DNA of 64,000 bases from Bacillota bacterium (GCA_023459495.1 JAEWTL010000021.1:62001-126000), one strand, 5' to 3'; positions 1 to 8,575 are shown, numbered from the stretch's first letter. Notes: generated by a model not told the origin, from the letters alone. Numbers and translations are program-made.

Positions 1-846
1 ATCCACGCATTTGAAAAAGCCATTGGCCGCAAGACCATCGGAAATTACCATGCATCCGGTACAGAGATTATCAAGCAGCTAGGCAAGCAGCACGTGGATA
101 CCGGCGAGTTGATCGTGTATACCTCTGCCGACAGCGTATTCCAAATCGCCGCGCATGAGGAGGTCATACCGCTGCCGGAGTTGTATCAGATATGTGAGAC
201 AGCGAGGGAGATGCTTGTAGGCGACCTTGCGGTGGGACGCGTGATTGCGCGGCCATTCATTGGTACAGAAGGAAACTACACACGCACCAAAAACCGCCGC
301 GATTTCTCATTCGCACCGCCGGGAGAGACCATCCTGACCGCCGTGCAGAAGGCCGGGCTTGAGGTTGCAGGCGTAGGTAAGATCGAGGACATTTTCGCGG
401 GCGTGGGGCTCACAAAGCGTAACCATACCACGGACAACGACGCGGGCGTCACCGCGACCATTGACTATATCCGCGCGGATTTTGACGGACTGGTTTTCTC
501 CAACCTCGTCGACTTTGATATGCTTTACGGCCACCGTAACAACGTACAGGGTTATAAGGAAGCGCTGGAGGCATTGGACAGGCGTATCCCTGAGATTCTT
601 GCAGCGTTAGGCGAGGACGATATCGTGATCTTCACGGCTGACCATGGCTGCGATCCCACGACACCCTCTACCGATCATTCGCGCGAGTACATCCCAATCT
701 TTGCGTATGGCGACCACGTAAAAGCTGGCATCGATATCGGTACGAGACGTTCATTTTCAGACATTGCGGCAACCGCTGCGGAATATTTTGGGCTGAAGGA
801 CTGGCATTCCGGCACATCCTTCTACCAACAGATCATAAAGGAGTAA
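1..846 (+). CDS. deoB: Phosphopentomutase, 5' end outside the window
   Basis: Interconverts ribose-1-phosphate or deoxyribose-1-phosphate with the 5-phosphate in cytoplasmic nucleoside salvage. The reading frame is open from base 1 (IHAFEKAIGRKTIGNYHASG...), so the start lies upstream; about 281 residues of a family usually near 390-400 remain. Visible family motifs are ASGTEII, IVYTSADSVFQIAAHEE, NLVDFDMLYGHRNN and the metal-binding stretch FTADHGCDPTTPSTDHSREY near the C-terminus, typical of the alkaline-phosphatase superfamily. punA follows after 4 bases, so the two are surely co-transcribed: PunA releases the sugar-1-phosphate that DeoB converts. The first ATG in the window (94) is internal, not the real start. 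Confidence 0.95.
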   Translation: MHAFEKAIGRKTIGNYHASGTEIIKQLGKQHVDTGELIVYTSADSVFQIAAHEEVIPLPELYQICETAREMLVGDLAVGRVIARPFIGTEGNYTRTKNRRDFSFAPPGETILTAVQKAGLEVAGVGKIEDIFAGVGLTKRNHTTDNDAGVTATIDYIRADFDGLVFSNLVDFDMLYGHRNNVQGYKEALEALDRRIPEILAALGEDDIVIFTADHGCDPTTPSTDHSREYIPIFAYGDHVKAGIDIGTRRSFSDIAATAAEYFGLKDWHSGTSFYQQIIKE

Positions 847-850
847 CGGT

Positions 851-1681
851 ATGACTACACTGAACAGGATTCAGGACGCGTACGACTATCTGAACGGAGC
901 AACATCACAGCGTCCGACGCTTTGCGTCGTGCTGGGCAGCGGACTGGGCGCTTATGCGGAATCGATGGAAGGCGCGCAGATCATCAACTATAAGGATATC
1001 CCCGGTTTTCCGGTTTCCACAGTACCTGGTCATGCCGGACGTTTGGTGTTTGGACGTAAGCACGGCGTAGATGTTGTATGCATGCAGGGGCGCTTTCACT
1101 GCTATGAAGGCTACGCGGCAGCGGAAACCGTGATTCCGCTGCGCACGCTGATCAAGTTGGGCGTAAAGCGTGTGCTGGCCACCAACGCCGCGGGCGGAGT
1201 CAACCTGGATTTTGCGCCGGGCGACATTATGATCATTTCGGATCACATGAACTTCACTTCACTGAATCCGCTGGAAGGACCCAACATCGACGAGTTCGGG
1301 CCACGCTTTCCGGATATGAGCTATGCTTATGACAAAAAGCTGATTGCTGCCCTGGAACTGGCCGCCAAAGAGGGCGGAATCGAAGTACGCAAGGGCGTAT
1401 ATATGATGATGAAGGGCCCGTCCTTCGAGACCCCGGCGGAGATCCGCATGGCGCGTATATTGGGAGCAGATGCGGTAGGCATGTCCACCGTGCCGGAGAT
1501 CATCACCGCGGCTCACGCAGGCGTAGCTTCCGCAGCGATGTCGTGCATCACCAACATGGCCGCAGGCATTCTGGACCAGCCGCTTTCTCATGAGGAAGTG
1601 ATGGAAACAGGAAAGGTGGCAGCGGGGCGAATTGCTGCGCTGATCGACGGATTTATTGAACAGGTCGGGAAGATGGACTAA
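851..1681 (+). CDS. punA: Purine nucleoside phosphorylase, trimeric type
   Basis: Phosphorolysis of purine (deoxy)nucleosides to free base and (deoxy)ribose-1-phosphate. At 276 residues it has the length of the trimeric PNP-I class. Motifs in order are VVLGSGLG (phosphate site, about residue 26), GRFHCYEGY, TNAAGGVN, MKGPSFETPAEIRM and VGMSTVPEIITAAHAG; the Glu of SFETPAE and the AAHAG region are characteristic. The AAAGGAGTAACGGT upstream supports the ATG at 851. It forms an operon with deoB, whose stop is 4 bases upstream, and is followed by a bidirectional terminator. The specificity for guanosine/inosine versus adenosine cannot be read with certainty. Confidence 0.95.
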   Translation: MTTLNRIQDAYDYLNGATSQRPTLCVVLGSGLGAYAESMEGAQIINYKDIPGFPVSTVPGHAGRLVFGRKHGVDVVCMQGRFHCYEGYAAAETVIPLRTLIKLGVKRVLATNAAGGVNLDFAPGDIMIISDHMNFTSLNPLEGPNIDEFGPRFPDMSYAYDKKLIAALELAAKEGGIEVRKGVYMMMKGPSFETPAEIRMARILGADAVGMSTVPEIITAAHAGVASAAMSCITNMAAGILDQPLSHEEVMETGKVAAGRIAALIDGFIEQVGKMD

Positions 1682-1693
1682 GCTATACAAATA

Positions 1694-1731
1694 AAAAAAT
1701 CGGGCTGACTTAACATCAGCCCGATTTTTTT
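1694..1731. terminator. Bidirectional intrinsic terminator between convergent punA and the NlpC/P60 gene
   Basis: CGGGCTGA (1701-1708) and TCAGCCCG (1716-1723) form a stem with a 7-base loop. An A-run precedes it and a T-run follows, so it can terminate both punA and the convergent reverse-strand gene that ends at 1748. Confidence 0.9.
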
Positions 1732-1747
1732 GTATCGTAAACTGGTA

Positions 1748-2452
1748 TTATTCAAATATCTTTGGCCTGCCGAACACGTTCCAGCTTTGATACACCTCGA
1801 CGCCGCCATTCACAATGTTATTGTAAATTCGCTTGTCAATGGTACGCTTCTTAACTACGCCGCAGAGGCTGCCCGCTGCTTCGTAGATATATCCATGTTG
1901 GCCCACCACAGCCATGTGCACGATCTTACCCGAATCATCCTGTACGAATACCAGATCGCCGGGCTGCAGGTCTTCTTTATTGATGGGATCGCAATAATCG
2001 TTGTAGGTATCGCTTGCAGTACGGTCGGTATATTCGTCATAAAAACCCAGCTCGTTAACGGCATACCACCATAAACCGCTGCAGTCCCAGCAATAATCCC
2101 GCGGGAAATCCCAAGTGCCTTCGTCTTCGCTGGTTTCGGCAATATCCTTGAAGTAATCGAGCCGTCCATCGGTAAAGTAATCCGGATACAGTTCATACAC
2201 TTTATCGACGAAGTCGGTCGTGATCCGGTCGCCTTGGCCGCTATAGATATATTGACCGCCGACGCAGGTTTCCAGAAAGTCGAGAAGCGACTGAACCTTT
2301 GCAGAAGGCATCGCCTCGTCAGCATACTTGGCTTCATAATATTCGCGGTCTCGTTCATTTTCCTCTGCGGTAAGTGGCGCACAAGATGCGAGCAGAGCAA
2401 CAGCAACTGTAAGGCTTAAAAAGACGGATACTAATTTGCGCATTTTTTCCAT
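1748..2452 (-). CDS. NlpC/P60-family cell-wall lipoprotein
   Basis: Probable peptidoglycan-cleaving cysteine peptidase anchored as a lipoprotein. The N-terminus has a short basic stretch, a hydrophobic core and a lipobox ending ..LLASC (Cys about 24). After a charged linker, the catalytic Cys is in WDCSGLWWY and the His in KIVHMAVVG, the usual NlpC/P60 order; LQPGDLVFV between them is also typical. The C-terminus (QSWNVFGRP) closes the domain. Two starts are possible, ATG 2452 (MEKMRKL) or ATG 2443 (MRKL). The predicted transcription start falls at about 2452, so the downstream one may be used, with a very short leader. It is convergent with punA and divergent from the D,D-carboxypeptidase, consistent with a wall-remodelling neighbourhood. 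The substrate bond is unknown. Confidence 0.8.
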   Translation of the reverse strand: MEKMRKLVSVFLSLTVAVALLASCAPLTAEENERDREYYEAKYADEAMPSAKVQSLLDFLETCVGGQYIYSGQGDRITTDFVDKVYELYPDYFTDGRLDYFKDIAETSEDEGTWDFPRDYCWDCSGLWWYAVNELGFYDEYTDRTASDTYNDYCDPINKEDLQPGDLVFVQDDSGKIVHMAVVGQHGYIYEAAGSLCGVVKKRTIDKRIYNNIVNGGVEVYQSWNVFGRPKIFE

Positions 2453-2458
2453 GCCAGT

Positions 2459-2487
2459 ATTATAACTGAATCACACATTGTATTCAA
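2459..2487 (-). promoter_or_regulatory. Sigma-A-type promoter of the NlpC/P60 gene
   Basis: Read on the reverse strand: TTGAAT (2487-2482), a 17-bp spacer, then TATAAT (2464-2459). The expected transcription start is about 2452, on or next to the first ATG, so the mRNA would be leaderless or nearly so. Confidence 0.7.
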
Positions 2488-2579
2488 CCAGCCTGCTGTA
2501 CAGGGATATGAACTTTCTTTGAAGAATAGAGGCGCGTGCTTCGGGAAAACTAACCGTAAAAGCAAAAAGGGTGATGAAT

Positions 2580-3722
2580 ATGAAAAAATTGTTGTTCATA
2601 GTACTCGCACTGGCATTGGCCATCGCGATGCCGGTCGCGGCAAAAGCGGCAGGCCTTGACCCTCAGGCGAAAAGTTTCGTACTGATGGACGCGGGCTCCG
2701 GGACGATTCTCGAGGAGAAGGATGCGGATAAGCAGCTTCCTTGCGCCAGTGTCGTGAAGACAATGTCCATGCTGTTGTTGTTTGATGCAGTGGAAAACGG
2801 TCGGCTTTCTCTGGATGACACCGTGACAATCAGCGATCGTGCTGCCTCTATGGGAGGCACACAGGTGTTTCTTGATGTCCACACTTCGCACACAGTTAAA
2901 AATCTGATGAAGGCGATGGCGCTGTGCAGTGCGAACGATGCCACGGTTGCGCTGGCTGAAAAAATGGCCGGAAGCGAAGATGCTTTCGTCGAGATGATGA
3001 ACAAAAAGGCGCAAGTGATGGGACTCGGCGCTCATTTTGTGAATTCAACAGGTTTGGATGCGGACGGACAAACCATGAGCGCGCGCGACATCGCGGTAAT
3101 CAGCCGCGAACTGGTGAAGTACGATATGCTGATGGAATGGAGCTCAATTTGGATGGAGAACTATGTCCATCCGGATGGAAGAGAAACCGAAATGACCAAT
3201 GCCAATCGGCTTGTAAAATACTACGATGGCGGCGACGGATTGTGCACAGGTTCTTCGAACTCAGCCGGCTATTGCATTGCTGCAACCGCAAAGCGCAGTT
3301 CCGGGCGGTTTATCTATGTGGCGCTGGGCGCACCGAGCAGCGATACGCGATTTGAGGATGCGCGCGCTGCGCTGGATTATGCCTTTGCGGGTTATTCGGC
3401 AACCACTGTTGTACGTGAAGGCCAGCAGTTGTGCCAGAATTATCCGGTTGTCGGCGGAACGAAAAGCAGCGTAGATATCGTTGCGGGCAGCGGGTTCTCG
3501 GCGCTACTGGAAAAAGGAAGCGAGAGCCGCATAGAGAAGGAACTCGTATTGCTTGAAGAAGTGCAGGCACCGGTGGAAGAAGGACAGAAGTTAGGATATT
3601 TGCGTATCATGCTGGATGGCGAAGAGATTGGAAGGGTATACGCCGTGGCAGCGGAAGCAGTACCTGCGAGCAACTTTGCCAATTCATTGCACGGTATCTT
3701 GATATGGTGGCTGTTTGGATAA
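2580..3722 (+). CDS. DacF-like D-alanyl-D-alanine carboxypeptidase with KTG changed to CTG
   Basis: A penicillin-binding protein of the PBP5/DacF family, which trims the terminal D-Ala from stem peptides outside the membrane. ATG 2580 is preferred to GTG 2571 or ATG 2574 because the AAAAGGGTGA lies just upstream. The signal peptide ends ..VAAKAAG. Active-site motifs are SVVK (Ser57, Lys60) and SAN (117-119). The third motif, normally KTG, reads DGLCTGSSNSAGYC with Cys222 in place of the lysine. The C-terminal domain (EEGQKLGYLRIMLDGEEIG) and a final hydrophobic segment (GILIWWLFG) match the family anchor. In Bacillus the family member dacF precedes the spoIIA genes; here surE follows instead. 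Activity may be reduced or altered. Confidence 0.85.
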   Translation: MKKLLFIVLALALAIAMPVAAKAAGLDPQAKSFVLMDAGSGTILEEKDADKQLPCASVVKTMSMLLLFDAVENGRLSLDDTVTISDRAASMGGTQVFLDVHTSHTVKNLMKAMALCSANDATVALAEKMAGSEDAFVEMMNKKAQVMGLGAHFVNSTGLDADGQTMSARDIAVISRELVKYDMLMEWSSIWMENYVHPDGRETEMTNANRLVKYYDGGDGLCTGSSNSAGYCIAATAKRSSGRFIYVALGAPSSDTRFEDARAALDYAFAGYSATTVVREGQQLCQNYPVVGGTKSSVDIVAGSGFSALLEKGSESRIEKELVLLEEVQAPVEEGQKLGYLRIMLDGEEIGRVYAVAAEAVPASNFANSLHGILIWWLFG

Positions 3723-3725
3723 GCG

Positions 3726-3755
3726 TTGACATGCCCTCCCGCGGTACTGTACAAT
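3726..3755 (+). promoter_or_regulatory. Promoter of surE
   Basis: TTGACA (3726-3731), an 18-bp spacer, then TACAAT (3750-3755); a second TACAAT overlaps at 3755-3760. It starts 4 bases after the carboxypeptidase stop codon. The predicted transcript begins near 3762. Confidence 0.7.
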
Positions 3756-3772
3756 ACAATGCGGCGGGAGGG
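3734..3772 (+). repeat. Inverted repeat that spans the surE promoter and includes its ribosome binding site
   Basis: CCCTCCCGC (3734-3742) is a perfect complement of GCGGGAGGG (3764-3772). The right arm contains the surE Shine-Dalgarno GGGAGGG, 4 bases before the ATG. The left arm lies inside the promoter spacer, upstream of the predicted transcription start. RNA reading through from the upstream gene would carry both arms; RNA from the local promoter would carry only the right one. Confidence 0.7.
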
Positions 3773-3776
3773 AATT

Positions 3777-4559
3777 ATGCGCATACTGATTGTTAACGAC
3801 GACGGCATCCATGCGAAAGGCATAAAAGCGCTTTCGAAGCGGCTTGCTCAGGAACACGACGTAACAGTGGTTGCGCCGGATTCCGAGCGGAGCGCTTCGT
3901 CGCATTCCATCACCATTTACAGACCGCTGCGCGTCAAAAAAGCGGATGTTCCGGAACTGAAAAACATCAATTGCTATATGACGGACGGCCTCCCGGTGGA
4001 CTGTACCAAGATCGGCATTTCTTATATTTTAAAAACAGGAGTTGATCTGGTGGTATCCGGTATCAACCACGGGCCCAACCTGGGTTCGGACATACTGTAT
4101 TCGGGAACAGTAGCTGCCGCGCTGGACGCTGTGCTGATGGGCTACAATGCGCTTGCGGTATCTACGGATTCCTATCTTCCTCAGCATCTTGATGCAGCCG
4201 CGGAGATTGCTGCGCGCGTGATTGCAAGCGGGCTGTTCAGTGAAAAGCCTTCCGGCGTGCTGTATAATCTGAACGTACCCGATCTTCCGATGGATCAAAT
4301 CCAAGGGATTCAAGTGGTGCGTCAGGGCAGAACGCTTTATATTGACGATGTTGATGTACGCAATGACCCACACGGCATGGAGTATGTTTGGATGGCGAGC
4401 CGCTTTGTCAAGGAAGAAGCGGAAGCAGATACAGACGTAGGCGCGGTGGCGCGGGGCTTTGCAGCAATCACTCCGATTCAATTCAACCTTACCGACGATA
4501 CGCGTATCCCTGACTTGAAATGCAGGATTGAAAAAATAAAATTGCATACTAATTCCTGA
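3777..4559 (+). CDS. surE: 5'/3'-nucleotidase SurE
   Basis: Metal-dependent nucleoside monophosphatase of the SurE family, 260 residues (families usually 250-270). The start MRILIVNDDGIHAKGIKAL carries the metal-binding NDD motif at residues 7-9; further family signatures are VVAPDSERSASSHSITI, YMTDGLPVDCTKIG and VSGINHGPNLGSDILYSGTVAAA. ATG 3777 is chosen because the family begins exactly here and GGGAGGGAATT precedes it; a longer in-frame extension to 3726 overlaps the promoter and is rejected. It is known in other bacteria as a stationary-phase or stress survival factor. It has its own promoter, and the RpiR gene downstream has another. Confidence 0.93.
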   Translation: MRILIVNDDGIHAKGIKALSKRLAQEHDVTVVAPDSERSASSHSITIYRPLRVKKADVPELKNINCYMTDGLPVDCTKIGISYILKTGVDLVVSGINHGPNLGSDILYSGTVAAALDAVLMGYNALAVSTDSYLPQHLDAAAEIAARVIASGLFSEKPSGVLYNLNVPDLPMDQIQGIQVVRQGRTLYIDDVDVRNDPHGMEYVWMASRFVKEEAEADTDVGAVARGFAAITPIQFNLTDDTRIPDLKCRIEKIKLHTNS

Positions 4560-4570
4560 TATGCTACTAT
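4542..4570 (+). promoter_or_regulatory. Promoter of the RpiR-family gene
   Basis: TTGCAT (4542-4547), a 17-bp spacer, then TACTAT (4565-4570). The -35 box lies within the last codons of surE. Confidence 0.6.
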
Positions 4571-4603
4571 AAAGTTTGTAATAAAGCTTATTTGGGGGTG
4601 AAT

Positions 4604-5473
4604 ATGCAGGATCACGACATTATAAAAGTCATTACGGAAAAACAGCAGGGAATGAGTAAAGGCCACCGTGCCATTGCTTCGTATATTGTGGACCATTACG
4701 ATACCGTGGCTTTCATAACAGCATCCCGGCTGGGAGAGCTGGTGGGAGTGAGCGAGTCCACGGTGGTTCGTTTTGCCTGTGCGCTGGGATATGATGGTTA
4801 TCCGGAGCTGCAGAAGAAGTTGCAGGAGCTCATCAAAACGCGGCTGACAAATGTGCAGCGTATGGGGCTCGGCACCGATATGTCGGAAGAAGACCTTGTC
4901 CGAACAGCCTTGCGTACCGATATTACAAGCCTTCGGCACGTAAAAGAGGTTCTTGATTACGACATGGTCGCCAAAGCTGCAGATATGATTCTCGAAGCAA
5001 AGCAGGTGCATATATTGGGCCTGCGGGCCAGCGCGCCGCTTGCACAGTTTCTCTGGTACTATTTAAACTATATCATTCCGAATGTCGGCCTTGCGACATC
5101 AAGCATCGGCGGTGACATATTCGGCCATCTCATGCATGCCGGAGAAGGCGATCTTGTTGTTGCTATCAGCTTTCCGCGCTATTCCGCCCGCACTGTCGAA
5201 GGCGTCACCTTTGCAAAGAACAATGGAGCCAAGGTGCTGTCCATTACGGATAATGAACTTTCTCCGCTTGTATCGCTCGCGGACGAATGCCTGTATGTCA
5301 ATATGGATATGAATCTGTTCGTCGATTCGCTGGTTGCTCCATTGAGCGTGATCAATACGCTTGTGCTTCTTGTGGGCATGCGGCAGAAGGACGGTCTGCG
5401 TCACAATTTCGAAATGCTTGAAGATCTGTGGCGCAAGCACGATGTATACACCAACAAGGACGCGAATGCATGA
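4604..5473 (+). CDS. MurR/RpiR-family transcriptional regulator
   Basis: A 289-residue regulator with an N-terminal helix-turn-helix (about residues 1-80, including LGELVGVSESTVVRFACALG) and a C-terminal SIS sugar-phosphate-binding domain (about 125-260; VHILGLRASAPLAQF, LVVAISFPRYSARTVE). Such proteins sense phosphorylated sugars and usually control sugar or amino-sugar catabolic genes. No sugar pathway lies next to it here, so the ligand and targets are unknown. ATG 4604 is chosen over TTG 4592 because GGGGGTG (4594-4600) is then well placed. Its stop overlaps the start of the downstream flavoprotein (ATGA at 5470-5473), indicating translational coupling. Confidence 0.88.
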   Translation: MQDHDIIKVITEKQQGMSKGHRAIASYIVDHYDTVAFITASRLGELVGVSESTVVRFACALGYDGYPELQKKLQELIKTRLTNVQRMGLGTDMSEEDLVRTALRTDITSLRHVKEVLDYDMVAKAADMILEAKQVHILGLRASAPLAQFLWYYLNYIIPNVGLATSSIGGDIFGHLMHAGEGDLVVAISFPRYSARTVEGVTFAKNNGAKVLSITDNELSPLVSLADECLYVNMDMNLFVDSLVAPLSVINTLVLLVGMRQKDGLRHNFEMLEDLWRKHDVYTNKDANA

Positions 5474-6681
5474 GACGGGTTTTCGTGATCGGTGGCGGCC
5501 CGGCGGGCATGATGGCAGCCCTGTCCGCTTCCATGTCCGGCAAAGACACAACACTGTTTGAGAAAAACGAGAAGCTGGGCAAGAAACTTTATATCACCGG
5601 TAAGGGACGCTGCAACCTGACCAATGCCGCGCCGATATCGGAGTTTCACGAGCACGTCGTACATGGCGGCTCATTTTTATACAGCGCGTTTTATGCGCTG
5701 AGCAATGATGCGCTGATTGAATTGTTGTCCCGCTATGGGCTTTCTGTTAAAACCGAACGCGGCGGACGCGTCTTCCCGGAGTCAGACAAATCAAACGACG
5801 TAAATAAAGCACTAGAACGGGCGCTTAAGGATGCGGGCGTAAACATATCGCTGGGTGCGTCTGTGGAGCGGATCGTACTGGAGAGCAATAAGGTTACAGG
5901 TATCGTGGCTGAAGGTAAACGACTGGAGTGTGACAGTGTGATCGTTGCCACGGGCGGGCTTTCTTACCCTTCAACCGGCAGCACAGGTGATGGATATGAG
6001 TTTGCGCGCGCCGCAGGGCATAAAGTAACGTCGTTGTCTCCGTCACTGGTCGGACTCGAAACCTGCGAAGATGTGAGCGCTCTGGCTGGGCTCACGCTCA
6101 AAAATGTGGAACTGTCGCTGCTGCGCGGGAAAAAGACAATATACCGTGAGCAGGGAGAAATGCTGTTTACGCATACCGGGATATCCGGGCCGCTGGTGCT
6201 CTCCGCGAGCGCGCATATGACGGGAGACGATGGGTATTCTGTGATGCTGGATTTAAAGCCTGCACTCGATGAAGGCATGCTCGATAAGCGGCTGCAGCGG
6301 GATATTGCTGAAAAGCAAAACAAGGATTTTGCGAATCTGATGGCAGGGCTGGAACCTGCCCGGCTGGTTCCTTACATTATAGATTTAACGGGCATTGCTC
6401 CTGAAAAGAAGGCGCATTCCATTACGCGCGAAGAGCGAGCGGCGCTCATGAGAACGCTTAAAGCCATGCCTTTTGCGATCCGAAAAAAGAGACCGATCAA
6501 CGAGGCGGTGATCACGCGGGGCGGCGTGGACTTAAAGGAAATCAACCCTTCCACGATGCAGAGCAAGCTTTGTGAAGGACTCTATTTTGCCGGAGAAGTG
6601 ATCGATGCAGACGCATATACCGGAGGATTCAACCTGCAGATTGCATTTTCTACCGGATATCTTGCAGGGCTGAAAGCATAG
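5470..6681 (+). CDS. HI0933/BaiN-like NAD(P)/FAD-dependent oxidoreductase
   Basis: A flavoprotein of about 403 residues. The Rossmann nucleotide-binding start is VIGGGPAGMMAALSAS; family features follow in GKKLYITGKGRCNLTN (about residues 36-52), GGRVFPESDKSNDV, VIVATGGLSYPSTGSTGDGY and the C-terminal FAD contact LYFAGEVIDADAYTGGFNLQIAFSTGY. The HI0933 family is widespread, but most members have no proven reaction; one, BaiN, acts in bile-acid reduction, which should not be assumed here. The ATG overlaps the end of the RpiR gene. A small terminator follows directly after its stop codon. Confidence 0.85.
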   Translation: MRRVFVIGGGPAGMMAALSASMSGKDTTLFEKNEKLGKKLYITGKGRCNLTNAAPISEFHEHVVHGGSFLYSAFYALSNDALIELLSRYGLSVKTERGGRVFPESDKSNDVNKALERALKDAGVNISLGASVERIVLESNKVTGIVAEGKRLECDSVIVATGGLSYPSTGSTGDGYEFARAAGHKVTSLSPSLVGLETCEDVSALAGLTLKNVELSLLRGKKTIYREQGEMLFTHTGISGPLVLSASAHMTGDDGYSVMLDLKPALDEGMLDKRLQRDIAEKQNKDFANLMAGLEPARLVPYIIDLTGIAPEKKAHSITREERAALMRTLKAMPFAIRKKRPINEAVITRGGVDLKEINPSTMQSKLCEGLYFAGEVIDADAYTGGFNLQIAFSTGYLAGLKA

Positions 6682-6701
6682 CGGCGGAAACGCCGTTTTT
6701 T
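6682..6701 (+). terminator. Intrinsic terminator after the flavoprotein gene
   Basis: CGGCG (6682-6686), a GAAA tetraloop and CGCCG (6691-6695) form a short GC stem followed by six Ts (6696-6701). Confidence 0.75.
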
Positions 6702-6703
6702 GA

Positions 6704-6732
6704 TTGCCGAAAATACCGTAATATAATATAAT
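6704..6732 (+). promoter_or_regulatory. Promoter of lepA-hemW
   Basis: TTGCCG (6704-6709), a 17-bp spacer, then TATAAT (6727-6732). It lies immediately after the preceding terminator and 44 bases before lepA. Confidence 0.75.
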
Positions 6733-6775
6733 TGTGCAGGCGAGGCCGGAATGGCCTCTGTGAAAGGGAAAATGA

Positions 6776-8575
6776 ATGGCGACAGCTATCGAACGCATAC
6801 GGAATTTTTGCATCATTGCACATATTGACCACGGCAAATCGACATTGGCTGACCGGCTTATTGAGGCTACCCATACGGTATCGCAGCGCGATATGCACGA
6901 ACTGATGCTGGATACGATGGAACTCGAACAGGAGCGCGGCATCACAATCAAAGCGCAGGCAGTGCGCATGTTCTATGTAAAGGACGGCGTGGAGTACATG
7001 CTCAACCTGATCGACACCCCAGGACATGTGGATTTTACCTACGAGGTTTCGCGCAGTATGGCGGCCTGCGAGGGCGCAATCCTTGTGGTGGATGCCAGCC
7101 AGGGGATAGAGGCGCAGACGCTCGCCAACGTTTATCTCGCTTTGGATAACAACCTTGAAATTCTGCCTGTTATCAATAAGATCGATCTACCTGCTGCGCG
7201 GCCGGATGAGGTTTGTAAGGAAATTGAGGACGTTCTGGGTATCGACACCTCGTACGCGCCGCGGATCAGTGCTAAGGAAGGTATAGGCACGGAGGAAGTA
7301 TTGCGCGCCATCGTCGATTATCTTCCGCCGCCTAAGGGCGACCGTGACGGAACGCTTAAAGCACTCATATTTGATTCGCTTTACGATAACTATAAAGGCG
7401 CGCTCAGCTTTGTGCGTGTTAAAGAAGGCAGTGTAAAACCCGGCGATGAAATCCTGTTTATGGCTTCCGCCAAACGCTTCGACGTGACGGAAGTGGGTGT
7501 TTTTACGCCGACGCCGCTTATGACGCCTTCACTGTCGGCAGGTGAGGTGGGATATATTGCCGCCAGCATCAAAAATGTGTCCGATACGCGCGTGGGCGAT
7601 ACCATTACCAGCGGGAGAAACGGCGCGAAAGAACCACTGCCCGGCTACAAGGAAGTCACGCCGATGGTATTCTGCGGCATCTATCCGGCGGACGGTGCAA
7701 AGTATGACGACCTGCGCGACGCGCTGGCCAAGCTTGAACTAAACGATGCATCCCTGCTTTATGAACCAGAAACCTCCGTGGCGTTGGGCTTTGGATTTCG
7801 CTGCGGGTTTCTGGGCTTGCTGCACATGGAGATCATTCAGGAACGGCTGGAACGCGAATATGACCTTGATCTCGTAACTACTGCGCCAGGCGTCAGCTAC
7901 CATGTTATTACGGTCCAGGGTGAGAAGCTTGTAGTGGACAACCCGACCAATCTTCCGCCTGCTGTAATGATCGATTATATGGAGGAGCCTGTTGTAGATG
8001 CCACGATCATGTCGCCCGAAGAATACGTAGGCGCGATCATGGACTTGTGTCAGGAGAAACGCGGCGTTTTCAAAAACATGGAATACATTGAGGAAACCCG
8101 CGTGATGATCCACTATGAATTGCCCTTAAACGAGATCATCTACGACTTTTTCGATATGCTGAAATCCCGGACACGCGGGTATGCTTCGCTTGATTATGAA
8201 ATGAAGGGGTTTGTCAAAAGCGACCTTGTGCGGCTGGATATGCTCCTGAACGGCGATATGTGCGACGCGCTATCCATTATTGTGCATCGGGACAAGGCTT
8301 ACGCACGCGGCCGTACTATTGCGGAGAAGCTCAAGGACGCGATTCCGCGCCAGATGTTCGAAATACCGATCCAGGCAGCTATTGGTGGCAAGGTAATCGC
8401 ACGCGAAACGGTGAAGGCGATGCGAAAGGACGTGCTTGCCAAGTGTTACGGCGGCGACATCTCACGTAAAAGAAAGCTGCTTGAGAAGCAGAAGGAAGGC
8501 AAGAAGCGCATGAGGCAGGTTGGCAGCGTGCAGGTGCCGTCCGAAGCGTTCATGTCCGTGCTGAAGATGGACTGA
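6776..8575 (+). CDS. lepA: Elongation factor 4 (LepA)
   Basis: Ribosomal translocation/back-translocation GTPase, 599 residues, the usual length. G motifs are visible: IAHIDHGKSTLADRL (P-loop), the switch region ERGITIKAQ, DTPGHVDF, and NKIDLP. The LepA-specific C-terminus follows (KGFVKSDLVRLDMLLNGD, DAIPRQMFEIPIQAAIGGKVIARET, SRKRKLLEKQKEGKKRMRQVG), which distinguishes it from EF-G. AAAGGGA precedes ATG 6776. The hemW start overlaps its stop codon by one base. The pairing lepA-hemW upstream of hrcA is a conserved Firmicute arrangement. Confidence 0.97.
   Translation: MATAIERIRNFCIIAHIDHGKSTLADRLIEATHTVSQRDMHELMLDTMELEQERGITIKAQAVRMFYVKDGVEYMLNLIDTPGHVDFTYEVSRSMAACEGAILVVDASQGIEAQTLANVYLALDNNLEILPVINKIDLPAARPDEVCKEIEDVLGIDTSYAPRISAKEGIGTEEVLRAIVDYLPPPKGDRDGTLKALIFDSLYDNYKGALSFVRVKEGSVKPGDEILFMASAKRFDVTEVGVFTPTPLMTPSLSAGEVGYIAASIKNVSDTRVGDTITSGRNGAKEPLPGYKEVTPMVFCGIYPADGAKYDDLRDALAKLELNDASLLYEPETSVALGFGFRCGFLGLLHMEIIQERLEREYDLDLVTTAPGVSYHVITVQGEKLVVDNPTNLPPAVMIDYMEEPVVDATIMSPEEYVGAIMDLCQEKRGVFKNMEYIEETRVMIHYELPLNEIIYDFFDMLKSRTRGYASLDYEMKGFVKSDLVRLDMLLNGDMCDALSIIVHRDKAYARGRTIAEKLKDAIPRQMFEIPIQAAIGGKVIARETVKAMRKDVLAKCYGGDISRKRKLLEKQKEGKKRMRQVGSVQVPSEAFMSVLKMD

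Noticed and set aside
5470..6681. Assigning the flavoprotein as BaiN of bile-acid metabolism
   Set aside because: The HI0933 family is very broad, and no other bile-acid gene is nearby.
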